Shown here one piece after another: positions 49,999-59,117 of a stretch of 63,894 bases of DNA. This DNA comes from JBBQSU01 sp038234815 (lineage in GTDB: Bacteria > Planctomycetota > Phycisphaerae > Tepidisphaerales > Tepidisphaeraceae). Under the pieces are notes generated by a model. It ran no database searches. It was given only the letters and a program-made list of their open reading frames with translations, and was not told the origin of the DNA. The stretch's first letter is position 1; each line of letters begins with the position of its first letter. The translations under genes were made by a program, and so were the position numbers. The stretch covers positions 1 to 63,894 of the forward strand of contig JBBQSU010000003.1 of NCBI GenBank assembly GCA_038234815.1, written 5' to 3'.

Positions 49999-50943
49999 TC
50001 ATCGCGGCGAGCCGATGACGCCAAACAGGGCTTCGATAAACCGTTTCGGGTCAAACGATTCGATGTCTTCGGGCGTTTCGCCCAGGCCGACGAATTTAAC
50101 CGGGATGCTTAGCTCGTCTTTGATCGCGATGATCACGCCGCCTTTGGCCGTGCCGTCCAGCTTGGCCAGAAACAGGCCGGTGACGTTTATGGCCTTTGAA
50201 AAATTCCGGGCCTGCAAGACTGCGTTCTGGCCCGTGGTGGCATCCAGCACCAGCAAAACCTCGTGCGGGGCACCGGCGATGCGCTTGGCCACCACGTCGC
50301 GGATTTTGCTTAGCTCGCGCATCAGGTGGTCCTGCGTGTGCAGCCGGCCTGCGGTATCCACGATCAGCACGTCAAATCCGCGGGCCTTGGCGGCTTCGCA
50401 GGCGTCGTAGGCTACGGCGGCAGGGTCGGCACCCATCTTATGCTTGACGATTTCAACGCCAATCCGATCCGCCCAGATGTTCAATTGATCGACCGCAGCG
50501 GCGCGAAACGTGTCGCTGGCGCAGACCATCACCTTTTTCTTCGCTTCATTCTTTAATAGCCAGGCCAGCTTGGCGATGCTGGTGGTTTTGCCCGCGCCGT
50601 TCACCCCCGCGACCAGTATGACCGTCGGGCCGGCTTCGGCCTGTTTCAGTTCCCGATCTTCGGGCGGAAAAAGTTCGAGCAACTGCCCGCGAACCACTTG
50701 TTCGGCATCGGCGCCGTTCTTAATCCGCCCCAGCTTCCATTCGCCTCTCACCTTGCCAACCAGGCTTTCTACACGCTTCACGCCCATGTCGGCGCGTATC
50801 AGTTTTTCTTCCATTTCCGATAGAAACGCATCGTCGATCTGCCGTCCGGGGACAAAAAGCGTGCGGACGTCGGTGGTCAATACCTCTGCGGTCTTGTTCA
50901 GAGCGGTTTTGAGCTTATCAAGCGTTTTGGAGAAAAAACCCAT
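49999..50943 (-). CDS. ftsY: Signal recognition particle receptor FtsY
   Basis: A 314-residue GTPase that docks SRP-ribosome complexes at the membrane. It has the NG domain only: N-domain helices, then G1 GVNGAGKTTSIAKLA, DTFRAAAVDQL, DTAGRLH, and the TKLD-equivalent LAKLDGTAKGG closing with GLGETPEDIESFD. The acidic A domain of E. coli FtsY is absent, as in many bacteria. nusB lies 35 bases upstream on the same strand. Confidence 0.97.
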   Translation of the reverse strand: MGFFSKTLDKLKTALNKTAEVLTTDVRTLFVPGRQIDDAFLSEMEEKLIRADMGVKRVESLVGKVRGEWKLGRIKNGADAEQVVRGQLLELFPPEDRELKQAEAGPTVILVAGVNGAGKTTSIAKLAWLLKNEAKKKVMVCASDTFRAAAVDQLNIWADRIGVEIVKHKMGADPAAVAYDACEAAKARGFDVLIVDTAGRLHTQDHLMRELSKIRDVVAKRIAGAPHEVLLVLDATTGQNAVLQARNFSKAINVTGLFLAKLDGTAKGGVIIAIKDELSIPVKFVGLGETPEDIESFDPKRFIEALFGVIGSPR

Positions 50944-50977
50944 GTCTAATCCAATTCAGGCTAGCGACGGTTGGAGC

Positions 50978-51430
50978 TTACTCTTTGTTTTCGGAGGTCG
51001 GCTTGTCGAGCGGTTTCTGTCCGGTCAGGGCTAAATGTTCTTTCAGGACGGCGTCCAGCACACCGTTGAGAAACGCCGAGCTTTGCTCGGTGGAGTATTC
51101 CTTGGCCAGTTCGATGGCTTCATCAATGACGACCTTGGGCGGGGTGGGCGTGCTGACCAGTTCCCACACCGCCAGGCGCAGCAGGTTTCGATCCACGCCC
51201 GGTTGCCGGCGGACGGGCCACTGCGGGGCAAGGCGCTCGATCCAAGGGTCGGCGGTCTTGCGCATGTCCCAAGCCGCCTGAGCCGCGTGCAACGCCGCAG
51301 CGCGCGACGGCTCGTCGGTCGTGCTGTCACTGATAATCTGCTGGGCCACGGCAATGTCCGCCTTGCCAGCGCAATCCCATGAAAACATCACCTGCATGGC
51401 CAACTCTCGGATTTTGCGTCGCGTTTGCAT
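50978..51430 (-). CDS. nusB: Transcription antitermination factor NusB
   Basis: A 150-residue all-helical protein that with NusE binds boxA RNA and protects rRNA transcripts from termination. Markers: RRKIRELAMQVMFSWD at the N-terminus, DRNLLRLAVWELV, PPKVVIDEAIELAKEYSTE and SSAFLNGVLDAV. ATG at 51430. TATACT lies 15 bases before the ATG as a possible -10. Confidence 0.95.
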   Translation of the reverse strand: MQTRRKIRELAMQVMFSWDCAGKADIAVAQQIISDSTTDEPSRAAALHAAQAAWDMRKTADPWIERLAPQWPVRRQPGVDRNLLRLAVWELVSTPTPPKVVIDEAIELAKEYSTEQSSAFLNGVLDAVLKEHLALTGQKPLDKPTSENKE

Positions 51431-51691
51431 GCGTTGCCCGCCAGTATAGTCGAAAACCGGCGATGAACCATGACGCGCTGCCAAGCTCATCTATCGGGGT
51501 GCTTGCCACACGCAGCCCGAAGCCGAAAAATCCGCAAAAAAAAGCCGCCGTGCCGGCAGGCAATGTTCCGCTTGTCCGAGCCCACCCGACATTCGCGCAT
51601 GACGCTCATTTGTGATTAGCGTTACGCCCATTTTGCCAAAATCGCTGCACTGACGCGCTGCGCCTCTGCGGTGTCACGCAGGGGGCCGGAT

Positions 51692-51720
51692 TTGCCCCCC
51701 AAGGCCGGACTGGTTAGATT
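51692..51720 (+). promoter_or_regulatory. Candidate promoter of the subtilase gene
   Basis: TTGCCC (51692-51697), 17-base spacer, TAGATT (51715-51720), 66 bases before the ATG. The rest of 51431-51691 shows no gene. Confidence 0.4.
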
Positions 51721-51786
51721 AACATCCTTCGCCTCGCCGGGTTCCTTTATTGCTGCGATTTGTTCAATCGCGGAGGTTCTAGATTC

Positions 51787-54699
51787 ATGATTAAGTCAGT
51801 CATCGAGACGCTCGAGTCACGGGTTCTCCTGTCGGCCGCAGTTGTGGACATTCAATGGAACGGCGCGGCGCACCGCGTGTTTCAGAACGAATACGTCGCA
51901 AGAGTGTCCGATCAAACCCCGTTCGCCAAGATCGCGGCGTTGCACAAATGGGGCGTGGACGATGTTCAGAGCCTGGGTGGGGGTTTTTGTAAATTTACTT
52001 CGCAGGCCCCGATCAAGTTGATTCAGAACTGGGCCAAGGGCAGTCATCGGCTGGTGATCGTGCCGAATTACGCCGGGTCTTTCACCAGCGTGCCGAATGA
52101 CACGCTTTTTGCCAACCAGTGGCATTTGCAGAACACGGGTCAGTTCGAACCCGATCCAGTCATCACCGATAACACGATGGGCGCCTATGCCAACGCCAAC
52201 GGCACCGTCGGCGCGGACATCAACGCCCCTGCGGCCTGGGACATCACCACTGGCGCGCGCAACGTGGTGGTGGCGGTGCTGGATTCGGGCATCGATACCG
52301 CGCACCCGGATCTGGTGGACAACATCTATACCAACCCCGGTGAAATCGCCGGCGACGGCATCGATAACGACGGCAACGGTCTGGTGGATGACGTACACGG
52401 GTACAGTTTCTACACCGAAAGCGGGGACGTGACCGATCTGAACGGCCACGGCACGCACGTCGCGGGGATCATCGGTGCTACTGGCAACAACGGCCAGGGC
52501 GTGTCGGGTGTGAACCAACTGGTAACGATCCTGCCCATTCAGATCGGCAGCGCCGACGGATCGGTGAGTTTCGCCGCGTCGATCGAGGGCATCTATTATT
52601 GCATCGCGCTGAAGCAAAAAGGCGTGAATATCGTCGCCATGAACGGCAGCTTCGGCGGAAGTAATTTCCCGTTCGACGGGCCCTTCGCCAATGCCATCAC
52701 CGCGGCCGGCGAGGCGGGGATATTGTTCGTGGTGGCCGCGGGCAACAGCACGTCGAATGTCGATCGCACGTTTGATTTCCCGGCCAAATTCAGCCTAAGC
52801 AATTCCAACGTCATCACCGTGGCCGCGATGGATAATCAGTACAAGCTGGCGACGTTTTCCAGCTATGGCGGGGCGAGCGTACAGGTGGCGGCACCGGGAG
52901 CCGACATTCTCTCAACCGCTCCGACTTACCCGGTCTCGCTGGTGAACGACGGGGCGATGACGCAGAACTACAGCTATTTGAGCGGCACGTCGATGGCGTC
53001 GCCGGTGGTCGCGGGGATCATTGCCCTGGAGGCCGCGGCCAATCCCAAGGCGACGATGGCCCAGTTGAAAGACGCTCTTTTGCGCAGCGTCGATATCACC
53101 CCCGGTCTGGCCTCGATCAATTCGCTGCCGGCCAAGGTGGGGCAGGTGGGCGTGGTGGATGCCTATCGCGCCGTGCGGGCGGTGCTGAATGCCAATGTGG
53201 GCAGCAACGACAAACTGGGCGGGACCTGGCAGGCGGCCTATGGCTCACAGGGGGCTTTCATCGTCGGCGATTCCCCGACTTTCCCGGGTTTTGTCACAGG
53301 CGCTTCGTCGGCCGATGCGGTGACGAGCATCCTTCGGAGTTCGAGCAAGCGGGCACAGGCTTTGCAAAAAGCCACTCTCCCCAATGACCGGATCGAAGCT
53401 GTCACCGCTTCCACCACCGGCACAGTGGAAGTGGACCTGATTTTCACCGACGGCCTGAGCCATCGGGTGAGTTTGTACATGGCCGATTACGACAACAAGC
53501 ACCGCGTGCAAACGGTCAGCGTTGTCGATGCCGATACCAACCAAGTCCTCGACGTCCGAACCGTTTCCAAATTCGCCAAAGGACATTACGAAACGTTCGA
53601 TCTCACCGGGCATGTGCGCCTGCGGATCATCGCGGTTAAAGGCCCCAGTGCGGTCTTCAGCGGGGTGTTTTTCGACCCCGCGCCCACCGGCGACGTGAGC
53701 CTGCACCAGTCGAATAACACCACGGGCGGAAAGTGGACCAGCCGCTACGGCTCGCAGGGGGCGTATATCATCGGTGAATCGACGGCAGCACCGGCGTTCG
53801 TATCGATCGCGGCCTCGGGCAAGACCGACGTAATCGAAAAGAGCAGCACGACCAACGCCGCGGCGCTTCAGCTTCAGGGCAATCTGGCACGGGGCATCGT
53901 CGGGTATTGGTCTTCGACCACGTCGTTTGACGTGGACCTGAATTTCAATGACGGCCAGACGCACCGCACGACGCTCTATTTCCTGGATTGGAAAAAGCGA
54001 AACCGCCAGACGCGCGTGCAGGTCAGCGATCCCACCGGCGCGGTTCTTTACAGTAGCACCGACCTGAGCGATTTCAGCAAGGGCAAATATCTCTCGTTTG
54101 ATTTAAGCGGTGCGGTAAAAATAAAGGTCATTAATTTGAGCGGGAAAGACGCCGTTCTCAACGGCATCTTCTTTGACGCCACCCCTGCGGCCAAGGGGCA
54201 GTTTTTGGGGATTGATTCTACGACGCGCGGGAATTGGCGAAATGTTCCGCTGGGCACTTCGGGCTCGCTCATCGCCGGCACGCAAACGTTCGAGCAGTTC
54301 AATGCCTCGCAATTGCTGGCGACGGTGAGTTCGACGCAGCCGTATTTCACGCAGATCGACAAGGATCACTCGCCAGACCGGACGGCCTTGCAAAAAGCCA
54401 CCGACATCAGCGACCGCATCCAGTCGCACTATCTGGCGTACTTTAGCATGACGTTCGACATTTCTCTGAGCGGCACTCAGCCGCATCGCCTGTCGATGTA
54501 TGCATCAGACCCGAGCGGCACGCGGGCACAGACCGTCGAATTGCTTGACGGTGACACCGGACAGGTCATCTCAACGACCAACATGCAGTCCTTTAAGAAG
54601 GGGCAGTATGTGAGTTGGCAGGTCCACGGCCATGTGCAAATCCGCGTGACCACGCAGGTGACTCAGACGATTGCGGTGGACGGACTGCTGTTTGACTGA
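51787..54699 (+). CDS. Secreted subtilisin-like serine protease
   Basis: A 970-residue S8 protease with triad Asp166 (VLDSGID), His221 (NGHGTHVAG) and Ser402 (SGTSMASP). The N-terminus has IETLESRVLLSA, the planctomycete LEPR-type motif, in place of a classical signal peptide. A short propeptide follows (to about residue 130). Asp/Asn-rich GDGIDNDGNGLVDDVHGY may bind calcium. After residue 480 three tandem domains of about 140-170 residues (GGTWQAAYGSQGAFIVGD, GGKWTSRYGSQGAYIIGE, RGNWRNVPLGTSGSLIAG) form putative binding modules. GGAGG precedes the ATG. Likely cell-surface or secreted degradation of proteins. Confidence 0.92.
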   Translation: MIKSVIETLESRVLLSAAVVDIQWNGAAHRVFQNEYVARVSDQTPFAKIAALHKWGVDDVQSLGGGFCKFTSQAPIKLIQNWAKGSHRLVIVPNYAGSFTSVPNDTLFANQWHLQNTGQFEPDPVITDNTMGAYANANGTVGADINAPAAWDITTGARNVVVAVLDSGIDTAHPDLVDNIYTNPGEIAGDGIDNDGNGLVDDVHGYSFYTESGDVTDLNGHGTHVAGIIGATGNNGQGVSGVNQLVTILPIQIGSADGSVSFAASIEGIYYCIALKQKGVNIVAMNGSFGGSNFPFDGPFANAITAAGEAGILFVVAAGNSTSNVDRTFDFPAKFSLSNSNVITVAAMDNQYKLATFSSYGGASVQVAAPGADILSTAPTYPVSLVNDGAMTQNYSYLSGTSMASPVVAGIIALEAAANPKATMAQLKDALLRSVDITPGLASINSLPAKVGQVGVVDAYRAVRAVLNANVGSNDKLGGTWQAAYGSQGAFIVGDSPTFPGFVTGASSADAVTSILRSSSKRAQALQKATLPNDRIEAVTASTTGTVEVDLIFTDGLSHRVSLYMADYDNKHRVQTVSVVDADTNQVLDVRTVSKFAKGHYETFDLTGHVRLRIIAVKGPSAVFSGVFFDPAPTGDVSLHQSNNTTGGKWTSRYGSQGAYIIGESTAAPAFVSIAASGKTDVIEKSSTTNAAALQLQGNLARGIVGYWSSTTSFDVDLNFNDGQTHRTTLYFLDWKKRNRQTRVQVSDPTGAVLYSSTDLSDFSKGKYLSFDLSGAVKIKVINLSGKDAVLNGIFFDATPAAKGQFLGIDSTTRGNWRNVPLGTSGSLIAGTQTFEQFNASQLLATVSSTQPYFTQIDKDHSPDRTALQKATDISDRIQSHYLAYFSMTFDISLSGTQPHRLSMYASDPSGTRAQTVELLDGDTGQVISTTNMQSFKKGQYVSWQVHGHVQIRVTTQVTQTIAVDGLLFD

Positions 54700-54947
54700 T
54701 TGTCCGCCGCGGGCAAGGAATTCGGTTGGGGCGCGTTAGGGGTCGAGGACGCGCGTGCATCATTGGTCTATACTGGCCCGGTGCCCCAATGCGCTCGCGG
54801 GGTGCCGTCAGACCTCTTCATAACTTGATCTCTTTAAAACACTTAGAAAAAATCCATGCCAGCGTCAAAATAGTCGGGAAGTTTTTGGCCGCGGGGCGCA
54901 ACAGTAGTGATGAGCCGATCGAGCGGCCGGCACGAAAGGTGGACAGC

Positions 54948-55475
54948 GTGTTGGCCGAACGGCCGGAACAGGACGACATCGATTTGCTGCATCGAAGTGC
55001 CCGCGGAAATGCCCGGGCGTTTGGTGCGCTGACCGATCGTCACGCCGACCGATTGTTTCGACTGGCGTTTCGACTGGTCGGCAATGCCGCCGACGCCGAA
55101 GACGTGCTGCAGGAAGCCTTATGTGGCGCGTATCGATCGAGTGGCCGATTTGAGGGCCGTTCGTCGGTCAAGACGTGGCTGACGAAAATCCTGGTAGCCC
55201 AGGCGGCGCTCTGGCGACGGTCGAGGCGAAAGACCGAGCCGATCGATGAAGGCGCGGCCGCCCGACCGGCCCGACCTGATGTGGCGATCGACGTGCAGGA
55301 AGCGATACGAAAGATCTCGGCCGAACATCAGGAAGTGCTGCTGCTGAGAGAGTTTGAAAATCTGACGTACGACGAAATGGCCGAAGTGCTAAGCGTGCCG
55401 CGCGGGACGATTGAATCCCGCCTGCATCGAGCCAGACAGGAACTGAAAGAACGATTGAAATCCTATTTGCCCTGA
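54948..55475 (+). CDS. ECF-type RNA polymerase sigma factor
   Basis: A group IV sigma factor with regions 2 (HADRLFRLAFRLVGNAADAE, DVLQEALCGAYR, RSSVKTWLTKILV) and 4 (EHQEVLLLREFENLTYDEMA, PRGTIESRLHRARQEL). The start is uncertain: a GTG at 54948 with AAAGGTGG upstream fits best and gives 175 residues; the frame is open to 54726. The next gene is its probable anti-sigma factor, 4 bases on. Confidence 0.88.
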   Translation: MLAERPEQDDIDLLHRSARGNARAFGALTDRHADRLFRLAFRLVGNAADAEDVLQEALCGAYRSSGRFEGRSSVKTWLTKILVAQAALWRRSRRKTEPIDEGAAARPARPDVAIDVQEAIRKISAEHQEVLLLREFENLTYDEMAEVLSVPRGTIESRLHRARQELKERLKSYLP

Positions 55476-55479
55476 AAAA

Positions 55480-55938
55480 ATGTGCCCTTCACCGGAACAA
55501 CTTCAGCGATTTTTCGATGATGAACTGGCCGCGCCGGACCGCGGACGGATTGCGGCGCACTTGGAAGAGTGTTCGCAGTGTCGGGCGGAGCTGGCGCAGC
55601 TCGGCGCGCTGTCTGCGGTCCTAAAGCAGTCGGCGGTGCCGGAGCTTTTGCCGATAGCGATGGCCCGGCTGCAGCAGCGCATTTCGCGCGTGACGGACCG
55701 GTCTCTCATGCGGCTTGCCTGGGCGATGAGCAGCGTGGCCGCGGTCGTTTTGGTCGGTGGGCTGATGCTGTTGCAGGCCTCAACCGCTACCGCGCAGGCA
55801 TCGTCAACGCCGGTGCAGGGTGCGCCCCCGTGGGTCGAAGCCCTCTCGGCCGGGCACCCACTGAGCCGAAATGCCACCAGCCCGGCCGCGGCCTGGTATC
55901 TGGCCGATGCCTCGAGTCGATCGGATGAATTGCCATGA
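55480..55938 (+). CDS. Zinc-finger anti-sigma factor
   Basis: A 152-residue protein with an N-terminal anti-sigma domain (FFDDELAAPDRGRIAAHLEE then CSQC; the HX3CX2C zinc site), one transmembrane helix (LAWAMSSVAAVVLVGGLMLL) and a short periplasmic tail. It would hold the ECF sigma factor at the membrane until an envelope signal releases it. Start 4 bases after the sigma gene; stop overlaps the next start (ATGA at 55935-55938). Confidence 0.85.
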   Translation: MCPSPEQLQRFFDDELAAPDRGRIAAHLEECSQCRAELAQLGALSAVLKQSAVPELLPIAMARLQQRISRVTDRSLMRLAWAMSSVAAVVLVGGLMLLQASTATAQASSTPVQGAPPWVEALSAGHPLSRNATSPAAAWYLADASSRSDELP

Positions 55939-56486
55939 GCCGAATTTTGATCTTCATCCTGGCCTTTGCCCTGATGCTCTCGGCCGGTGTGGTGGTGGGC
56001 CGCCTTTCGATCCGCCGGCCACCCATGCCCCCGCCGCCTCCGGGTCCTGCGTGGTTTGATGAACAACTTCGACTTTCCGTCGATCAGCGCAAGCAGATGG
56101 AAACGATCTGGTCGGAAACGCGGCAAAAAATAGAGAAGGGCTTTGATCGCTACCGATCCCTTGAAGCCGAACGCGAGCAAGCGATCGGCAAGATACTGAG
56201 CAGTGAACAGAAGGGCGAGTACGACAAAATTGTTCAGACCTGGCGCGACCAGCGCGGTGAAATTGAAAGAGACCGACAGAAATGTGAAGCCGAGGCCAAC
56301 GACCGAAGCCGCGGGCTGCTGGACGAAGGCCAGCGCAAGAGGTGGGACGAACTGAAGCAGATGCGTGAGCGTAACCGCGGGCATCGTGGCGGGCCGCGTG
56401 GCCCGCGTGGGCCATCAACCGAGCGGGCGACGACCGAACCGTTCGGACGACCTGGCCCCGATTCCGGTGGCCCGGAGCGACCTTGA
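55935..56486 (+). CDS. Spy/CpxP-like periplasmic sensor protein
   Basis: A 183-residue protein with an N-terminal membrane anchor (LIFILAFALMLSAGVVVG), a Pro run, and a helical part with LSVDQRKQMETIWSETRQKI and LLDEGQRKRWDELKQMRE, the LTxxQ-type repeats of Spy/CpxP chaperone-sensors (metal-stress family). The tail is Gly/Pro/Arg-rich. Third gene of the sigma/anti-sigma operon; it may sense damaged or metal-loaded envelope proteins. Confidence 0.75.
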   Translation: MSRILIFILAFALMLSAGVVVGRLSIRRPPMPPPPPGPAWFDEQLRLSVDQRKQMETIWSETRQKIEKGFDRYRSLEAEREQAIGKILSSEQKGEYDKIVQTWRDQRGEIERDRQKCEAEANDRSRGLLDEGQRKRWDELKQMRERNRGHRGGPRGPRGPSTERATTEPFGRPGPDSGGPERP

Positions 56487-56575
56487 TCGCCGCTGGGATG
56501 ACCCGGACAAGTGTTTTTAAGACTATTGCAATATTCTTCCGAAACCCCAAGCCTCTTTGAAAGGAGTGCAGAGTG

Positions 56576-57268
56576 ATGAAAGCAGGAAAGATGACGTATC
56601 TCAGCACCGCGTTGCTGAGTGGTTTGCTGGCTTTGCCGGCGATGGCCCAGGTGGGCGGCGATAATCCGCCTCCTCCTCCTCCTCCTCCGGCCGACGGCGG
56701 TGGCAATCCACCCCCGCCCCAGAACGGCGGCGGAAATCGTGGTGGCAACAACGCCAATAACAACAATGGCGGACGCATGGGCCGCATGAACCCCGAGGAA
56801 ATGCGCAAGCGCATGGAAGATCAGATCAAAACCTCGCTGGGCATGACCGACGAGGAGTTCACCGCCCTCAAGCCCAAGCTTGAAAAGGTGCGCGAGCTTC
56901 AGCGCGACGCCAACCCGCGACCGGGCTTTGGCGGCGGCCCGGGCGGCCCGGGCGGTCCCGGCGGCCGAGGAAATCGTGACGGCGGCGGCCCCGGTGGTCC
57001 TGGTGGTGCCGGTGGTCCTGGTGCTGCCGGCGGCTCTGGTGCTGCAACCTCGGATCAGCCCCAGTCGGACGTGCAGCAGAAAGTTCGCGCGCTCCGCGAA
57101 GCCGTGGACGCCAAGGCTGCCGACTCCGACCTGATCGCCAAGATGGAAGCCGTTCGCTCGGCCAAGACCAAGGCCCGCGAAGAACTGCACAAGGCCCAGG
57201 AGGACCTTAAGCAGTTCCTGTCCAAGCGTCAGGAAGCGGCGCTCGTTTCTACCGGGATGCTGGATTAA
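56576..57268 (+). CDS. Secreted Pro/Gly/Asn-rich helical protein
   Basis: A 230-residue exported protein: signal (TALLSGLLALPAMA), a Pro8 run coded by CCT repeats, Gly/Asn-rich linkers, and two helical parts (MRKRMEDQIKTSLGMTDEEF and VQQKVRALREAVDAKAADSD). The helical parts resemble Spy-like proteins, so it may be a second sensor of the same stress system. The CCT/CCG and GGC runs are slippage-prone. AAAGGAG precedes the start; the GTG at 56573 is an alternative. Confidence 0.7.
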   Translation: MKAGKMTYLSTALLSGLLALPAMAQVGGDNPPPPPPPPADGGGNPPPPQNGGGNRGGNNANNNNGGRMGRMNPEEMRKRMEDQIKTSLGMTDEEFTALKPKLEKVRELQRDANPRPGFGGGPGGPGGPGGRGNRDGGGPGGPGGAGGPGAAGGSGAATSDQPQSDVQQKVRALREAVDAKAADSDLIAKMEAVRSAKTKAREELHKAQEDLKQFLSKRQEAALVSTGMLD

Positions 57269-57293
57269 CATTGCAGCTTCCGAGAATAGACTC

Positions 57294-57336
57294 TTCCCCT
57301 CTCCCGCTTACCGGCGGGCGGGGGGATTTTCTCATC
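57294..57336 (+). terminator. Terminator after the envelope-stress operon
   Basis: A G/C-rich stem (CCCCTCTCCCGC with GCGGGCGGGGGG) followed by ATTTTCT, 30 bases after the stop of the preceding gene and before the gsp operon. Confidence 0.5.
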
Positions 57337-57371
57337 GCACCATTTGACGCTGGACTGTGTAAGCTGGCTTG

Positions 57372-59114
57372 ATGAACGACATCGTTGCTCAACTTGAAGC
57401 GGCCAAACTGCTCAACGACCAAAGCGCCCGGCAGGTTCGGAGGCTTCTGGCCGAAGGCAAGCCGATCCACGACGCCTTGCGCACCGCTTCAGGCGCTTCA
57501 GAAAAATCGGTCCTTCAATTTCTGGCCGATCGCTTCGGGCTGAAGTTCATCGATCTTGAGAAGGAATCGGACCAGCACGCGCCGACCAAGCCCCTGCTGG
57601 CCAGGTTCCCCGTGCGGCTCTTGCTTGACCATCGCCTGATGCCTCTGGCCGAAACCCCCGACGGCGTGACCATCCTCACCGCCGACGCCTTCCAAACCGC
57701 CGGGCTGGACGAACTTCGCCTGGCTACGGGGATTGAACTGGTGCCGGTGCTGGCGGTTTCGACGGAAATAGACCGGCTGGCCAAGCGGTATCTCGGCGTG
57801 GGTGCCGACACGCTCCAATCGATGGGCTTGTCCACCGCCGACGACTTAAAAGTGGTTGACGAGCACAACGAAGACGACCTTGACCTGGAAAAAGGGGCCG
57901 AGGACGCCTCGATCATCAAGTTCGTCAATCAGGTAATGGCCGAAGCATTGGAATCGCGGGCCACCGACGTTCACGTCGAACCGTTTGAGGACCAGTTGCG
58001 CGTGCGCTACCGCATCGACGGCGTGCTGGTCGAGGCCAACATTCCGCCACAGGTCCGCCGGTTTCATGCGGCCATCGTGTCGCGATTGAAAATCCTCAGC
58101 CACCTCGACATCGCCGAAAAGCGTCTTCCGCAGGACGGGCGGATTCGATTGAAGGTCGCTGGCCGGGAGATCGACCTGCGCGTGTCGGTCATTCCCATGA
58201 TTCATGGTGAGGCGGTGGTGCTGCGTATTCTCGACCGCGGGGATGCCATCCTCGGTTTGGAACACCTGGGCATGGCGGCGCGCGACCGCGGGATTTGGGA
58301 GAAGGTGCTGGACCTTCCACACGGCATCATTCTGGTGACTGGCCCGACCGGTTCGGGCAAAACCACCACTCTTTACGCGGCGCTTTCAAAAATCAACAAC
58401 GCCGATCTGAAGATCATCACCATCGAAGACCCGGTGGAATATCAGCTCCGGGGCATCAACCAGATTCAGGTGAACACCAAGTCAGGATTGACGTTTGCCG
58501 CCGGGCTGCGGGCGATTCTGCGTCACGACCCGGACGTGGTTTTGATCGGTGAAATCCGCGATCGTGAAACCGCTGAGATCGCAGTGCAGGCCTCACTGAC
58601 CGGGCACCTGGTTTTCAGCACGCTGCACACCAACGACGCGCCGGGCGCGGCCACGCGCCTGGTGGACATGGGCATCGAGCCGTATCTGGTGTCGTCGTCG
58701 TTGGAACTGGTCGCGGCGCAGCGATTGGTGCGCCTGATTTGCCCGGCCTGTCGCGAGGCGATTTCTCAGGACGAGGTGGAGAAGCTCAAGCTTCAGTTCG
58801 GCGATGAAGTGCCGGCCGTGGTTTATCGGGGCAAGGGATGCCGCAATTGTCAGGGCACCGGCTATCGCGGCCGGCAGGGCGTTTTTGAAATGATGCCGGT
58901 GACCGATGCCGTGCGGGCGATGATCCTGGAAAGAACCAGCTCGCGGGTGATTCGCAAACTGGCGGTGGAGCAGGGCATGGCCAGCCTGCGGCAGGACGGT
59001 TGGCGGCTGATCCGCGAAGGCCGGACCACCCCGGAAGAAGTCCTGCGGCTTACCAAGGATGAACTCGAATCCGTTGGCCTGCCGGCAGTCGAGCCAACCG
59101 GATCGGACGATTGA
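57372..59114 (+). CDS. gspE: Type II secretion ATPase GspE
   Basis: A 580-residue cytoplasmic ATPase that powers pseudopilus assembly. N-terminal GspE/MshEN domain (AAKLLNDQSARQVRRLL), Walker A GPTGSGKTTTLY (from residue 324), Asp and His boxes (IITIEDPVEYQL, HLVFSTLHTNDA), Walker B VVLIGEIRDRETAE and the tetracysteine zinc site (CPACREA, CRNCQGTGYRGRQG). First gene of an operon gspEFGHIJK with short gaps or overlaps. Confidence 0.96.
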   Translation: MNDIVAQLEAAKLLNDQSARQVRRLLAEGKPIHDALRTASGASEKSVLQFLADRFGLKFIDLEKESDQHAPTKPLLARFPVRLLLDHRLMPLAETPDGVTILTADAFQTAGLDELRLATGIELVPVLAVSTEIDRLAKRYLGVGADTLQSMGLSTADDLKVVDEHNEDDLDLEKGAEDASIIKFVNQVMAEALESRATDVHVEPFEDQLRVRYRIDGVLVEANIPPQVRRFHAAIVSRLKILSHLDIAEKRLPQDGRIRLKVAGREIDLRVSVIPMIHGEAVVLRILDRGDAILGLEHLGMAARDRGIWEKVLDLPHGIILVTGPTGSGKTTTLYAALSKINNADLKIITIEDPVEYQLRGINQIQVNTKSGLTFAAGLRAILRHDPDVVLIGEIRDRETAEIAVQASLTGHLVFSTLHTNDAPGAATRLVDMGIEPYLVSSSLELVAAQRLVRLICPACREAISQDEVEKLKLQFGDEVPAVVYRGKGCRNCQGTGYRGRQGVFEMMPVTDAVRAMILERTSSRVIRKLAVEQGMASLRQDGWRLIREGRTTPEEVLRLTKDELESVGLPAVEPTGSDD

Positions 59115-59117
59115 CGC

